Virus record (IMG/VR): IMGVR_UViG_3300044641_003963
Span: 1-36,192 of that record
Source of the DNA: a virus
Reading direction: 5' to 3' (one strand)
DNA: 36,192 bases
In this document: positions 21,105-29,230 of the stretch, piece by piece
Layout: each line of letters starts with the position of its first letter
Position numbering within the stretch: the first letter of the stretch is position 1
Program-made: the position numbers and the translations under genes
Notes under the pieces: generated by a model
Told to the model about the DNA's origin: nothing
Database searches by the model: none
Seen by the model: only the letters and a program-made list of their open reading frames with translations

Positions 21105-21352
21105 ACCAGTATCCACCCTTGCGTTGGATCGCCCCCGATAGCCGTGTCCCTCTTGATATACAAAATGGACCCCGCCGTCCCCGCCGTGTTCATGTATAGG
21201 CTGGTCTGAGGGGCGTTCACTACACCCTCCGGTGATCCCGAGCCGGTGATGATCGAGAGCAGGGAGACTTGTTGCGTCCAAGTCCTGAATACTTGCGCCA
21301 TGCGGCCATTCAGGTCCGTTATTGGCTGGCCTTGGTTCGGGGGTATAATCAT
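21101..21352 (-). CDS. Small virion protein with fibre-tip-like motif
   Basis: This encodes 83 aa, coupled by ATGA to the gp10-like gene. The N-terminal helix (N-G-R-M-A-Q-V-F-R-T-W-T-Q-Q-V) is followed by G-S-P-E-G-V-V-N-A-P-Q-T-S-L-Y and T-A-G-S-I-L-Y-I-K-R. This G-x-P-E-G-V-x-x-A-P ... S-L-Y pattern is found at the end of many phage fibre proteins. In P22 the tail needle gene occupies this place; this short protein could serve as a needle substitute, which is inferred. Confidence 0.6.
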   Translation of the reverse strand: MIIPPNQGQPITDLNGRMAQVFRTWTQQVSLLSIITGSGSPEGVVNAPQTSLYMNTAGTAGSILYIKRDTAIGGDPTQGWILV

Positions 21353-22797
21353 CCGACAACATCAGCCTCCAACTTGATAAACACAGGCTTAACCGGGTCC
21401 GACATTTGAAAGCGGAAAATCTCAAACCGTTGGGCTTGCCCGTTCCTGCGCCAGATCACCCTATGCGTATAATCACCTAGGCGACCGATGGACCGAATGC
21501 GCGGCGCGGTCCAAGTCTTGCCATCGAGCGAACGTGTCATGGTTATTTTAGGGTCGGGGACTGTGGCGTTGCCCACCCCGCTTTCTACGGTCAACTCTAG
21601 CCAAGGAAACGACACGGGCTTGGAGTTATTGCTAAAGGGCATAGTGCTTACATCGCGCAATATCTCGGTGCCGTAATCGGTGTAAGCGTCGGGGGATAGT
21701 TCACCAATGCGGCCATCTAAGTAGTCCGCCACGATGGTCCGGTTGTACGCCGTCACGAGGGATTGAACACGCCAGCGTGAATTGATTACGCCGTCAATGG
21801 TGGTTACGCGCGATTTGCGCTCATGCCATTTCTTGCTGCGCTGCTCATACACGACACAGGTATCAGGCAGCACCCAACCCACAAACCGCGCGCCATCATC
21901 GCTATATGAGAACCCATAGACTTGGCTTAATTCCTCGGGGGTCAGGTCTTGCAAAAGTAGGTCAATGCCATCAGACGAGATGGGGACCATTTGGGAACCG
22001 TCGAAGGCCATGACCTGGGGGTTTTCGTTTACATCCCCGCCGATGCAATAGAACGTGCCGTGGGCGTTCACAATCGAGAGAGGCGCGTCGATCCCGCTGT
22101 CCATCACTAAACCTTGAACGCGTTGGAATGGAAAGTCTGTGCCGCCGATATTCTGGAAAGCCTCGATAGTCTGCGCGCCCCCAATATACAATTGGTTGCG
22201 GTGTACGATGGGGGCGACAATATCGTCCGGGTCAGTCTCAGCGGAGCCGAAGTCTAGCGCGTTCCAATCCAAGCCGTCGTTCAGGGCAGAGGCTATAAAC
22301 TTCTTACTGTCTGTCGTGCATACAAAATACCCGTCGATATAAACCACATATTGAGGGTTTCCGTTTGCGTCAAAGTCGGGGTCCGTTATTTCCACAAGGC
22401 CCCCGGATACGGTGTAGATATAGCCCGTTCCACCCGGCACCAAGATCATCAATTGCGTGCCGTTGTCGGCTATGCTCACGCGGCCAGTGCCCGAGATGTT
22501 CCCCAAAAGGGTTGTGCCCCAAGTCTCGGTTGTTCCGCTGACGGTGCGGTCAAGCCTGTAGAGCCAACCACCCTGTACGAAATACGGCACCCCGGCCATA
22601 ACATACGAGCCACGGTTAGCGTGCTTCCGGCCTCCCGTTGTCGTCAATTGCGTAAGGCCCGGCGTGCCAAAAAGCACCTCGGGAGACATGCCGCTATCAA
22701 CTACTTGAACGTAGAGGTTCGAGCATTGCTGCGCCGATATGGGCTTGGACCGGCTTACATAGAACCCATTGGTAAACGGAAGCGGGGTTTCGGTCAT
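21349..22797 (-). CDS. Packaged-DNA stabilisation/tail hub protein (P22 gp10-like)
   Basis: This encodes 482 aa, close to P22 gp10 (472 aa). The opening P-L-P-F-T-N-G-F-Y-V-S-R-S-K-P-I-S-A-Q-Q-C-S-N-L-Y is the family pattern (N-x-Y ... P-x-x-x-Q-x-x-x-N-x-Y). It continues with G-L-T-Q-L and many short beta strands of a propeller-like hub (V-Y-I-D-G-Y-F, V-H-R-N-Q-L-Y-I-G-G). It closes the portal channel after packaging together with the gp4-like adaptor. It is coupled to both neighbours by 4-bp overlaps. Confidence 0.85.
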   Translation of the reverse strand: MTETPLPFTNGFYVSRSKPISAQQCSNLYVQVVDSGMSPEVLFGTPGLTQLTTTGGRKHANRGSYVMAGVPYFVQGGWLYRLDRTVSGTTETWGTTLLGNISGTGRVSIADNGTQLMILVPGGTGYIYTVSGGLVEITDPDFDANGNPQYVVYIDGYFVCTTDSKKFIASALNDGLDWNALDFGSAETDPDDIVAPIVHRNQLYIGGAQTIEAFQNIGGTDFPFQRVQGLVMDSGIDAPLSIVNAHGTFYCIGGDVNENPQVMAFDGSQMVPISSDGIDLLLQDLTPEELSQVYGFSYSDDGARFVGWVLPDTCVVYEQRSKKWHERKSRVTTIDGVINSRWRVQSLVTAYNRTIVADYLDGRIGELSPDAYTDYGTEILRDVSTMPFSNNSKPVSFPWLELTVESGVGNATVPDPKITMTRSLDGKTWTAPRIRSIGRLGDYTHRVIWRRNGQAQRFEIFRFQMSDPVKPVFIKLEADVVG

Positions 22798-23645
22798 CGA
22801 GACGCTATGAAAATTGCGTTAGTGACTGTTAGATCGTCCGGGTTTGTGTCGTTTGCTACATACAATTCGATGTAATCGTTCTGCGCCAATTCGAGAGAAT
22901 ATGGCAAACAAACGGCGTGTTTATTATTTTGGTTGGTTGTGGATGTAACCTGAGACGCCGAGATAACCGACCCGTTTTTATACAGGTAGGCAGAAACATC
23001 CACGTTCCCCGAGCCTGTAGCCCTTAACATTGTGATGGATGCTTTGATGGAAAAACGCGCGGTTTCTGCGCCTGTGTAGGTTAAGCGGCCACCAGTAGAG
23101 GCGCTAAAGTTTTCAGTGTCCCCCGCCGTCCAAGTCCCTGCGACAATGACCGGGGTAGCGGTGCCCGCAATAGTGGTAGCCGTCGAATTGCCGTGCATCG
23201 TCACAATGCCGAATGGCTGGTCTCCGGTTGCCGAGATGGTGATGATGTTTGAGGCTTTGGCGACCGAAATACCCGTTCCAGACTTAAGTGACGCAAAAAC
23301 CGGGGATGAAACAGCAAAGCTGCTGACGAGGCCGGTAAATGACCCCTCTTGCGTAAAGTTGGTAGATACCGTGATCCCGTTGTCAGGGGAGACACTACAA
23401 ACTATACCGTTCCCGTCCTCTAAGCCTCGGATGGTATAGACCGATCCCGCCGTCTGAAGGACTGGGGTGGCCGAACCCGCACCCGCCGCAACCAGTGTCC
23501 CAGTAACACCCAATGCCGTGAGAAAGTTGGCTTTCGTGATTTTGTAGTTTGTCGAGCCTGAGACAAACGTAAGGACCGCGCCGTCTGGAATGGACGTAAG
23601 CGCGGGGAAGTTCGATATTTTCCGGCCTTGGGAATCAATGGTCAT
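22794..23645 (-). CDS. Tail-associated beta protein with C1q/TNF-like C-terminus
   Basis: This encodes 283 aa between the gp4-like and gp10-like genes, where P22 has none. Residues 1-60 hold the motif K-I-S-N-F-P-A-L-T and K-A-N-F-L-T-A-L-G. The C-terminal ~130 residues alternate short strands (F-S-I-K-A-S-I-T-M-L, D-Y-I-E-L-Y-V-A-N-D) in the manner of a C1q/TNF-like jelly-roll, similar in look to the knob on Sf6-type tail needles. A trimeric minor fibre or needle is inferred. No coiled coil is seen. Confidence 0.62.
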   Translation of the reverse strand: MTIDSQGRKISNFPALTSIPDGAVLTFVSGSTNYKITKANFLTALGVTGTLVAAGAGSATPVLQTAGSVYTIRGLEDGNGIVCSVSPDNGITVSTNFTQEGSFTGLVSSFAVSSPVFASLKSGTGISVAKASNIITISATGDQPFGIVTMHGNSTATTIAGTATPVIVAGTWTAGDTENFSASTGGRLTYTGAETARFSIKASITMLRATGSGNVDVSAYLYKNGSVISASQVTSTTNQNNKHAVCLPYSLELAQNDYIELYVANDTNPDDLTVTNAIFIASR

Positions 23646-24139
23646 GGCGTTGAAGCCTCTGCGGTGTTGCTTTCCAGGCTAATGGACCCGGTGGTTTCTG
23701 CCAAAATCTCAGCCTCGTTTGCGCCATCATAGAAACGGCTGGTATTGAAGGTGTTGGCACCCTCGTTCCCGCTGCCAATGGGCAATGTGGAGGGATAAGA
23801 GGTCGGGCTGATCGTCTGCCCAATAATCCGCATGGCCTGTAGGCCCTGAGCCGCAGCCGTCACAAGGGCGGGGCTGATGGTCCCGTTGTAGTCGGGGGCC
23901 ACCTCGATGGCCATGTTTGCAATGACGCCGCGCAACGCCCCGGTGGGGATGGTTACTTCGTCGCCTAGGTCGCTGACTTCGGTAAAACCGAGCGTGATGC
24001 CTTCAGCATCCAGCGCAAGCATGTAGTTGTTCAGGGCAAAAATGAAGTCCTGATACTCGTCAGCCTCAAGCGGAGCATCTGCCGCCTGGACGAGAATGCG
24101 CTTAAGGGCCGCGTTGGCGACCTGTGCGACCGTCGCCAT
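23642..24139 (-). CDS. Head-tail adaptor (P22 gp4-like)
   Basis: This encodes 165 aa (P22 gp4 has 166). Features of the family are the N-terminal helix V-A-N-A-A-L-K-R-I-L-V, the L-E-A-D-E-Y-Q-D-F-I-F-A-L-N-N-Y-M-L-A-L block, and a mid-protein G-A-L-R-G-V-I-A-N-M-A. The gp4 protein binds under the portal ring and is the first plug of the packaged head. It starts in a TAATG junction with the gene before and ends in an ATGA overlap with the next. P22 gp4 also has cell-wall hydrolase activity; this cannot be judged here. Confidence 0.8.
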   Translation of the reverse strand: MATVAQVANAALKRILVQAADAPLEADEYQDFIFALNNYMLALDAEGITLGFTEVSDLGDEVTIPTGALRGVIANMAIEVAPDYNGTISPALVTAAAQGLQAMRIIGQTISPTSYPSTLPIGSGNEGANTFNTSRFYDGANEAEILAETTGSISLESNTAEASTP

Positions 24140-24333
24140 TATTCATCTTTCTTGGGATGTCTGCCACGGCGCGGGGCGGGTTCGGACGGCGCAGCGGGAG
24201 CGCCACCATCAACGCCGACTTCAGCGCCCTTCGGTTTCCAGCCCATTTCCGCGCACGCCTTAATCGTATCGGGGGAACCGTTGGTCGTGATTTCAGTACC
24301 GCTTGGGCGCACCCAAGTAATCGTGTCGGCCAT
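24139..24333 (-). CDS. Small hypothetical late protein after coat
   Basis: This encodes 64 aa with AAGAGGG upstream of ATG 24333. The sequence includes I-T-W-V-R-P-S-G-T-E-I-T-T-N, a short beta hairpin, then G-W-K-P-K and an alanine- and proline-rich linker ending in a basic tail (R-R-G-R-H-P-K-K-D-E). Small proteins with this beginning often follow phage major capsid genes. It ends in a TAATG junction with the gp4-like gene. The function is unknown. Confidence 0.68.
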   Translation of the reverse strand: MADTITWVRPSGTEITTNGSPDTIKACAEMGWKPKGAEVGVDGGAPAAPSEPAPRRGRHPKKDE

Positions 24334-24360
24334 GATGCCCTCTTGATCGAATTAAACGAG

Positions 24361-24387
24361 AAAGTAAGAGGGGGCCGAAGCCCCCTC
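24361..24387 (-). terminator. Terminator-like hairpin after the coat gene
   Basis: On the minus strand GAGGGGGC-TTCG-GCCCCCTC (8-bp stem, UUCG tetraloop) follows the coat stop by 7 bases. Downstream is a modestly T-rich stretch (TTACTTTCTCG). It may be a partial terminator or a stabiliser of the 3' end, giving a higher coat message than downstream genes. Confidence 0.65.
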
Positions 24388-24394
24388 CCCTTCA

Positions 24395-25666
24395 TTAGCC
24401 GCCGTAACCCTGGCCCGCAAAGAACGGGTTAAGGCACGCATAGGCCGGGCGGAAGTCGAAGCGGACAATCTGTTTGTTCGCCAGGAAATCCGTACCCTTA
24501 GACACGCGGAACTGCAACCCGTCCTCGGTCGTGGCAATCGTATCCGTCGAGTAGAGTTTCTTGATCGGCACGGAGCCAATCGAGAACGCCTGAGGATGCC
24601 AGAACAGGTTGGGCTGGATGGTGGTGAGAGCCGCGCCGCCCAGGCTGATAACGTCGCCCGAGACAACCGCCGTTGCCGTGGTGTTGTACTGGCCACCGCT
24701 TTCAAAGATAGCGGGACCGGCCACCGTAATCGTGCCCTGACCGGAACCGTTCAAGGTCACGCCAGTTGTCACAACACCCGACCAGATAACCGCCGCGCCG
24801 CTCGCGTCCAGAATAGGCTGACGGGTCGAGAGGTTCAAACGGTTGCGCCCAGTGATGCGGACAGGTTCACCCGCCGCAATCGCCAAGTTCGCCTGGAACC
24901 CAGTGATAGCGATACTCTGGGTCATGGTGTCTTTAGCCGTGACGTAGGTCACATCCGGGTTGGTGGCGACTGTACCGGCACGGTCGGCACCCGAACCAGT
25001 GGTAAAGCTGGCCAGCGTGGTCGCGGTCATCACATCGAAGCCCGCAAAGTTACGGGTGATGGTCGCGCGCTGGTTAGCGTTATCAACGGTCTTGTCCGAA
25101 CCACCGCCGAGCGAGCGTTGGTTAGAGGCGAGGCTGCGCTGCGTGAACGGGTTTACCGCGTAGCACCACGGCATATCCATCGGCACGCCCACAGACTGCA
25201 TGAGCGCGCCAGCGCCCGCAATCTGATCCCAAGTCGTGACGCCCGTACCAATCGAGCCGTAAACAAGGTTGCTGTTCTTCATCATGAAGGCAGCGAAGTC
25301 GAGTTCAAGGTCGGTCTTAATGCGGGTGGCCATCGGAGCCAAAAGCTGGTCCAACTGGTCCATCTTAAGGGCTTCGTCGGCTTCGTCGTAGTTAACGTGT
25401 ACCGAGAAGTAGTTTTGCACCGTCCCGGAGGCTTTGCCGGTGATGATATCCGAGGCGGTGTTAGACGTCAGATCGCCGTTAGAAGTGCGAACCGACTTAT
25501 AATCAGTCGGGCGTTTGAAATCGACAACCGTACCCGTCGATGGGTCGAATTTGCCGGTCAAAAGCTGCGTGTTAACATTCTTGGAGAGAACGCGGTCACT
25601 GTCGAATTTTTCGAGAAAGACGCGCGCAAGTTTTCGGGTGAAGTTCGAGTCAAAGTTATTGGCCAT
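24395..25666 (-). CDS. Major coat protein (P22 gp5-like)
   Basis: This encodes 423 aa (P22 gp5 has 430). The N-terminal region (F-T-R-K-L-A-R-V-F-L-E-K-F-D-S-D-R-V) and the block V-D-F-K-R-P-T-D-Y-K-S-V-R are typical of P22-type coat proteins with the HK97 fold. Residues about 225-345 contain the strand-rich insert (I-A-A-G-E-P-V-R-I-T-G-R-N-R-L-N), in the P22 I-domain place. The end is F-R-P-A-Y-A-C-L-N-P-F-F-A-G-Q-G-Y-G-G. The scaffold gene is directly upstream. Confidence 0.9.
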   Translation of the reverse strand: MANNFDSNFTRKLARVFLEKFDSDRVLSKNVNTQLLTGKFDPSTGTVVDFKRPTDYKSVRTSNGDLTSNTASDIITGKASGTVQNYFSVHVNYDEADEALKMDQLDQLLAPMATRIKTDLELDFAAFMMKNSNLVYGSIGTGVTTWDQIAGAGALMQSVGVPMDMPWCYAVNPFTQRSLASNQRSLGGGSDKTVDNANQRATITRNFAGFDVMTATTLASFTTGSGADRAGTVATNPDVTYVTAKDTMTQSIAITGFQANLAIAAGEPVRITGRNRLNLSTRQPILDASGAAVIWSGVVTTGVTLNGSGQGTITVAGPAIFESGGQYNTTATAVVSGDVISLGGAALTTIQPNLFWHPQAFSIGSVPIKKLYSTDTIATTEDGLQFRVSKGTDFLANKQIVRFDFRPAYACLNPFFAGQGYGG

Positions 25667-25674
25667 CTTATGTC

Positions 25675-26493
25675 CTATTCAAAGGTGGCACCCTTTGGGC
25701 CTCGGTCCTTTCTTGGCGATCCACCGCCATCAAGAACATCAGCCGGGTCGGGGGCCTGGGTTCTGGATTTGACGGCTGCGAGTTTTGGCTTGATCTCGGA
25801 GGCGATATAAGCACCCACATCAATGGGGCTTAGGCTCGTCACCCGTTCAAGAACGCCAGGGTTTTTCGCTAGATACATCGTCATCAGCGGGCCTTGGTCG
25901 TCCTTCAGGAGAAACTGCGTCAAATCCTCAGAGATACCGTAATTTGACAGGGCCGTGGCTGCGTTCTGTAGGTCCGGGGCCGGGATGCCCAACTTGTCCG
26001 AACGCTCTTTGTACGCAACTGCGGTTTTATACAGGTCCGCCTGTTTAGCCTCAAAACGCTGGCGCTCTAGTGCTTCGCGCTGCTCTTTCGCAGCTTGCTG
26101 TTTAGCGTCGAACGCCGCCGCCGCTTGTATTGCTCGATCCCGTTCCGCGATTTTCGTCTCATAGTCCGCGTCGTAGGGATCGGGAAGCTTCGGAACTGCG
26201 GGCCTGTTTTCCTTTGGAAGTCGGGCCTCCATCTCTCGCAACTTTTCCTCGGCTGCTTGAAACTTTCGCTCGGCTTCCCGGGCTTTGAAGGTCTTTTCGC
26301 CAATTACCTTGTCGAAAATGGCCTGTTGCTCGGGGGTAAACTGGACCTTTTGTTCCGTTGTGGCAGTTTTGCCACCGTCCGCCGCTGTGTCGGACTTATC
26401 GGATGTGCTTGCGTCTGTTTCTGCTGTGCCTGTTTCCAGGGTTTCAACGTCATCCGCCGCGTCATCCGCTGCCAGCGTGTCTTGTTCGCTCAA
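25675..26493 (-). CDS. Scaffolding protein (P22 gp8-like position)
   Basis: This encodes 272 aa from a TTG with AAAGGG 6 bases before it; an ATG at 26526 in frame has no ribosome binding site. The N-terminus is acidic, the middle is a long coiled coil rich in K, E, A and Q (R-E-A-E-R-K-F-Q-A-A-E-E-K-L-R-E-M-E), and the C-terminus is basic (R-K-D-R-G-P-K-G). An acidic-coiled-basic layout directly before the coat gene is that of phage scaffolds. The coat-binding end would be the C-terminus. Confidence 0.78.
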   Translation of the reverse strand: MSEQDTLAADDAADDVETLETGTAETDASTSDKSDTAADGGKTATTEQKVQFTPEQQAIFDKVIGEKTFKAREAERKFQAAEEKLREMEARLPKENRPAVPKLPDPYDADYETKIAERDRAIQAAAAFDAKQQAAKEQREALERQRFEAKQADLYKTAVAYKERSDKLGIPAPDLQNAATALSNYGISEDLTQFLLKDDQGPLMTMYLAKNPGVLERVTSLSPIDVGAYIASEIKPKLAAVKSRTQAPDPADVLDGGGSPRKDRGPKGATFE

Positions 26494-26526
26494 TTTTTGC
26501 CCTTTGAAGGTTTGGAGGCCACGCAT

Positions 26527-26642
26527 CTGCGCGTACCGACACGGTGTGGTAAATTTGCAAAAAGGTCAAGCAAAAATACCACAGTGACTATTAGGCCACA
26601 CTGTTGCGTAAATACAACATTGTTTCGCGTGAAACGTGGCAC
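26527..26642. other. Intergenic gap before the scaffold gene
   Basis: This is an AT-rich 116-base gap in an otherwise packed operon. It contains the perfect dyad GTTTC-ACGC-GAAAC (seen on either strand near 26622-26635) and the inverted pair ACAGTG/CACTGT (about 26581-26606). A TTGACC occurs on the minus strand, but no -10 lies at the right distance. It may be a regulatory site for the scaffold and coat genes; no promoter can be supported. Confidence 0.35.
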
Positions 26643-27125
26643 CTACATCAGCAGGAGGAACGCCGCCGCGTTGCGCTGCCTTAACAGACGCAATCTCTCA
26701 GCCTCAGCCATCTCAGCGGCGAGCCTCATCTCGTCCGCGAGACGCTTGGCCCTAAACCGTTCCATGATGGCCAACGCTTCAGCCCTCGATGTAATGGGCT
26801 TGGGGGCTGGTTCTTGAACCAACGGGCGCGCAATGACGGGGGCCTGTTCGGGCTTAATCCCGAAGCTGTCGAGCAATTCCCAGGGCGTGACAATTTGCGC
26901 GGGGCCTTGCGGAACCTTACGGGGTGCGCGGGCCTTTTTGACTACCGGGGCCGGTTCGGGCCTGTAATAGCCTGGGTAATCTTCTAGGTAATCAACGCGC
27001 CACGGCTTCTTCGATCCACCGCCGCCACTGGGGGCCGGTTCCGGGGGGATTACGCCGGAATAACTGCCAAGGCCAGCAACTACCGCACCCGGCCATATAC
27101 CGCCAAGGCCGCGTGTAACTAGCAT
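26643..27125 (-). CDS. Hypothetical proline-rich virion-region protein
   Basis: This encodes 160 aa whose ATG abuts the TAA of the previous gene. It has a glycine-rich start, a proline- and alanine-rich middle (P-E-P-A-P repeats) and a basic, arginine- and alanine-rich C-terminal helix (R-A-E-A-L-A-I-M-E-R-F-R-A-K-R-L). No family is recognised. It closes the block of extra genes between portal and scaffold. Confidence 0.6.
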   Translation of the reverse strand: MLVTRGLGGIWPGAVVAGLGSYSGVIPPEPAPSGGGGSKKPWRVDYLEDYPGYYRPEPAPVVKKARAPRKVPQGPAQIVTPWELLDSFGIKPEQAPVIARPLVQEPAPKPITSRAEALAIMERFRAKRLADEMRLAAEMAEAERLRLLRQRNAAAFLLLM

Positions 27126-28061
27126 TTAGGTCAACTCGTCTCGGCGGTTGATACCCGCCGTTCCGTCATAAGGTTGAGTACCAGAGGCATCATTAAACAC
27201 ATCTGCCTCGAATAGAACCGTGGTGCCGTCGTCGGCATAGACCGTCATAACCCCTGTGGCTGGGTCGGTCTTTTGGGCGTTCTTCAAGATTTGCTTGATG
27301 ATGTAGAGGATGCCGCCAGCCTGTGTGGAACTGTATGTTCCGGGTAAGGTCGTGATCCAGGGGTCGCCCGCTGATCCGGCAGCAGCCAAAGCCTCGCCGG
27401 TTGATCCTGGGTTGTTGTGGCTTGCAAGGGTTTCATCCCACACCGCAGCCGCCACAGCAGCCGCAGTAAGGGCCGCGCCCGCGCTCGATATGTCGGCGTA
27501 CATAAACCCGATGCCGGTCAAGCTGGACTCTGCCGCCGTACCATTCCCCGACAATGCCGCCGTCAGGCTGGCGATGCCGGTCAAGGTGCCGTCAACGTCG
27601 CCGTTGGCGATAAGGTCGGCCAGCATGTTTAGACGTAGGGCCGCCGTTCCCGTCAGAGCGCCGTTTGCCGTCAGGTTGGCAATCATGCTGATGACGAGGC
27701 CAGCCGTACCGCTTGCCTCGCCGTTGGCTGTTAGGTCGGCTTCCATCAAGAGGCCGAGTAGCATGGACGCCGTGACGGTGTTCCCGCCGTCAATCCAGGT
27801 AGCCATCTCCCCGGCTTTCGACGGCAGGGCATAAGCACCGGGCGGATAATACCCACGCGGCTTTGCGGCAGTCTTAACGAGAACGACAGTCGTGCCGCCT
27901 GAGTTGTCCTGTTGGCTGAATTTGCGCCAGTCGGAATACTTCATAATGGAGGATTTAGTGGCAGTATTCGTCCCCGCACCCGAGGCGTGCGCCGTCGAGT
28001 TGCCCGCGAGCCATCGCCCACAAGTTTTGTTCAGAACCGAATAGTTACCAATCAGCGCCAT
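27126..28061 (-). CDS. Virion surface-type protein with internal repeats
   Basis: This encodes 311 aa. Residues about 105-190 hold four tandem imperfect repeats of about 18-22 residues built on A-x-L-x-[AG]-N-G-x-x-x-G-T-A. They are followed by A-A-V-W-D-E-T-L-A-S-H-N-N-P-G-S-T-G-E-A-L, a motif seen in many phage structural proteins. The N-terminal part is rich in Y, G and T. It is coupled to the next upstream gene by a TAATG junction. A head decoration or fibre-like role is inferred from place and composition. Confidence 0.62.
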   Translation of the reverse strand: MALIGNYSVLNKTCGRWLAGNSTAHASGAGTNTATKSSIMKYSDWRKFSQQDNSGGTTVVLVKTAAKPRGYYPPGAYALPSKAGEMATWIDGGNTVTASMLLGLLMEADLTANGEASGTAGLVISMIANLTANGALTGTAALRLNMLADLIANGDVDGTLTGIASLTAALSGNGTAAESSLTGIGFMYADISSAGAALTAAAVAAAVWDETLASHNNPGSTGEALAAAGSAGDPWITTLPGTYSSTQAGGILYIIKQILKNAQKTDPATGVMTVYADDGTTVLFEADVFNDASGTQPYDGTAGINRRDELT

Positions 28062-29227
28062 TACGACCAGCCGAACTCAATGTGGCCGTTGTAGTTGGAG
28101 TTGGTCGGGATGGTCGCAACACCGTTGTAGTGCAGCCAAACAAGGCACGCGCCGTCATACACTCTCGGCATGGACGGAAGCTGCGAGATAAACTCACGCT
28201 CCGCAGGTACGCCGATAGTTGTCATAGGCAGGGTGATGAGGGGCTTATAGGCGATCATGTTGTAAACGCCCGCCGTCACACCCGAGGACGCGAGGATCAC
28301 GTCTTGGATGGACTGCACCCCGGCGTCAGCGCCTTGGAGGGGGATTTGTGGGCCGAACTTGCCCGAACCTGTCCCAGAGAACGGAACTTGCAACAGGGGG
28401 GCGGTGGCATTATTTAAGGGCAACGCCGGTGATGTCGGCGTCTGACGCGAGCCTGTCCCGGCGCTGTTCGTGTAGGTGGGGCGGAAGGTCGTCGTGCCCG
28501 CCGATCCAGCCGTCGAAACCGCCATTGTCATCTGCACACCAGCACCCGAGGTATAGCGCGGCCAGCGGAAGTTGAAGGTATTAACTGCAACACCGCTGTC
28601 AGTATACGGGATGGCCGATCCAGCGACAGCGTTTGTCAGGCTCGTCGCAATGCGCGAAGTCGTGGAACTCTGGCGGATCGTCCAGTAGGTCGTGGTGTTC
28701 GCAATGCCGGTCGGGCGCGTACCGGCACCCGTTACCTGAAACGCCGTGAAGGTGTCCCAATCGGTCGTGGTAGTCATCAGCAAGTTGCCCGCGTCGTTCG
28801 AGAACGTCACGTTTTCAAACTGGGCAAAGGTCTTTGTGCCGGTCGAGTTAATTGTAGCGTTCGCCATCGTGGCGTAGGCCAGAAGGTCAACCAACATAAA
28901 CACCGAGGGCATCGTGGTAGCCGCCGCCGAGAAGGCCGAAGCGTTCAAGATGCACTTATAATCCGTAGCCGACGCCCCGACATCGCCGCCGTGCCAGATG
29001 CCACCGCCCGTCGCGGAACGGTCGTACATGGGCTTCCAGACCATCGTCGTGCCAGAGCCTAGCGCGGTATTAGCAGGAGGATTACCCGCGCCACCAGCCA
29101 AGCAAGACCACGTATTGACCACAACAGTTCCCGCCGTGGCGGTTTGCTTGTTCCAGTCCGCACGCCAGAATTTTCCGTTGGTGCTGATCTGGTTAATCAG
29201 GTCGTCTTGCGAGGTAAAGCCAGCCAT
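28061..29227 (-). CDS. Beta-rich virion protein, larger paralogue
   Basis: This encodes 388 aa, rich in threonine, glycine, alanine and asparagine. It shares several segments with the following 281-aa protein: P-R-Y-T-S-G-A-G-V-Q-M against P-R-Y-P-T-G-A-G-V-Q-I, T-Y-T-N-S-A-G in both, and P-L-Q-G-A-D-A-G-V-Q-S-I against P-L-Q-A-G-D-S-G-V-R-S-I. The first ~200 residues have no counterpart and may form an extra domain. It is likely a head-surface or capsid-decoration protein; the family is unknown. Confidence 0.65.
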   Translation of the reverse strand: MAGFTSQDDLINQISTNGKFWRADWNKQTATAGTVVVNTWSCLAGGAGNPPANTALGSGTTMVWKPMYDRSATGGGIWHGGDVGASATDYKCILNASAFSAAATTMPSVFMLVDLLAYATMANATINSTGTKTFAQFENVTFSNDAGNLLMTTTTDWDTFTAFQVTGAGTRPTGIANTTTYWTIRQSSTTSRIATSLTNAVAGSAIPYTDSGVAVNTFNFRWPRYTSGAGVQMTMAVSTAGSAGTTTFRPTYTNSAGTGSRQTPTSPALPLNNATAPLLQVPFSGTGSGKFGPQIPLQGADAGVQSIQDVILASSGVTAGVYNMIAYKPLITLPMTTIGVPAEREFISQLPSMPRVYDGACLVWLHYNGVATIPTNSNYNGHIEFGWS

Positions 29228-29230
29228 GTC

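Noticed and set aside
21105-21425. Upstream extension of the gp14-like gene frame
   Set aside because: The extension overlaps the 83-aa gene and the gp10-like gene, reads as low-quality protein, and a GTG with a 4-bp overlap gives the natural start at 21104.
24596-25810. Long rightward open frame (404 codons) over the coat gene
   Set aside because: It is antisense to the clearly recognised P22-like coat gene, has arginine- and histidine-rich low-complexity content, and no ribosome binding site or family pattern.
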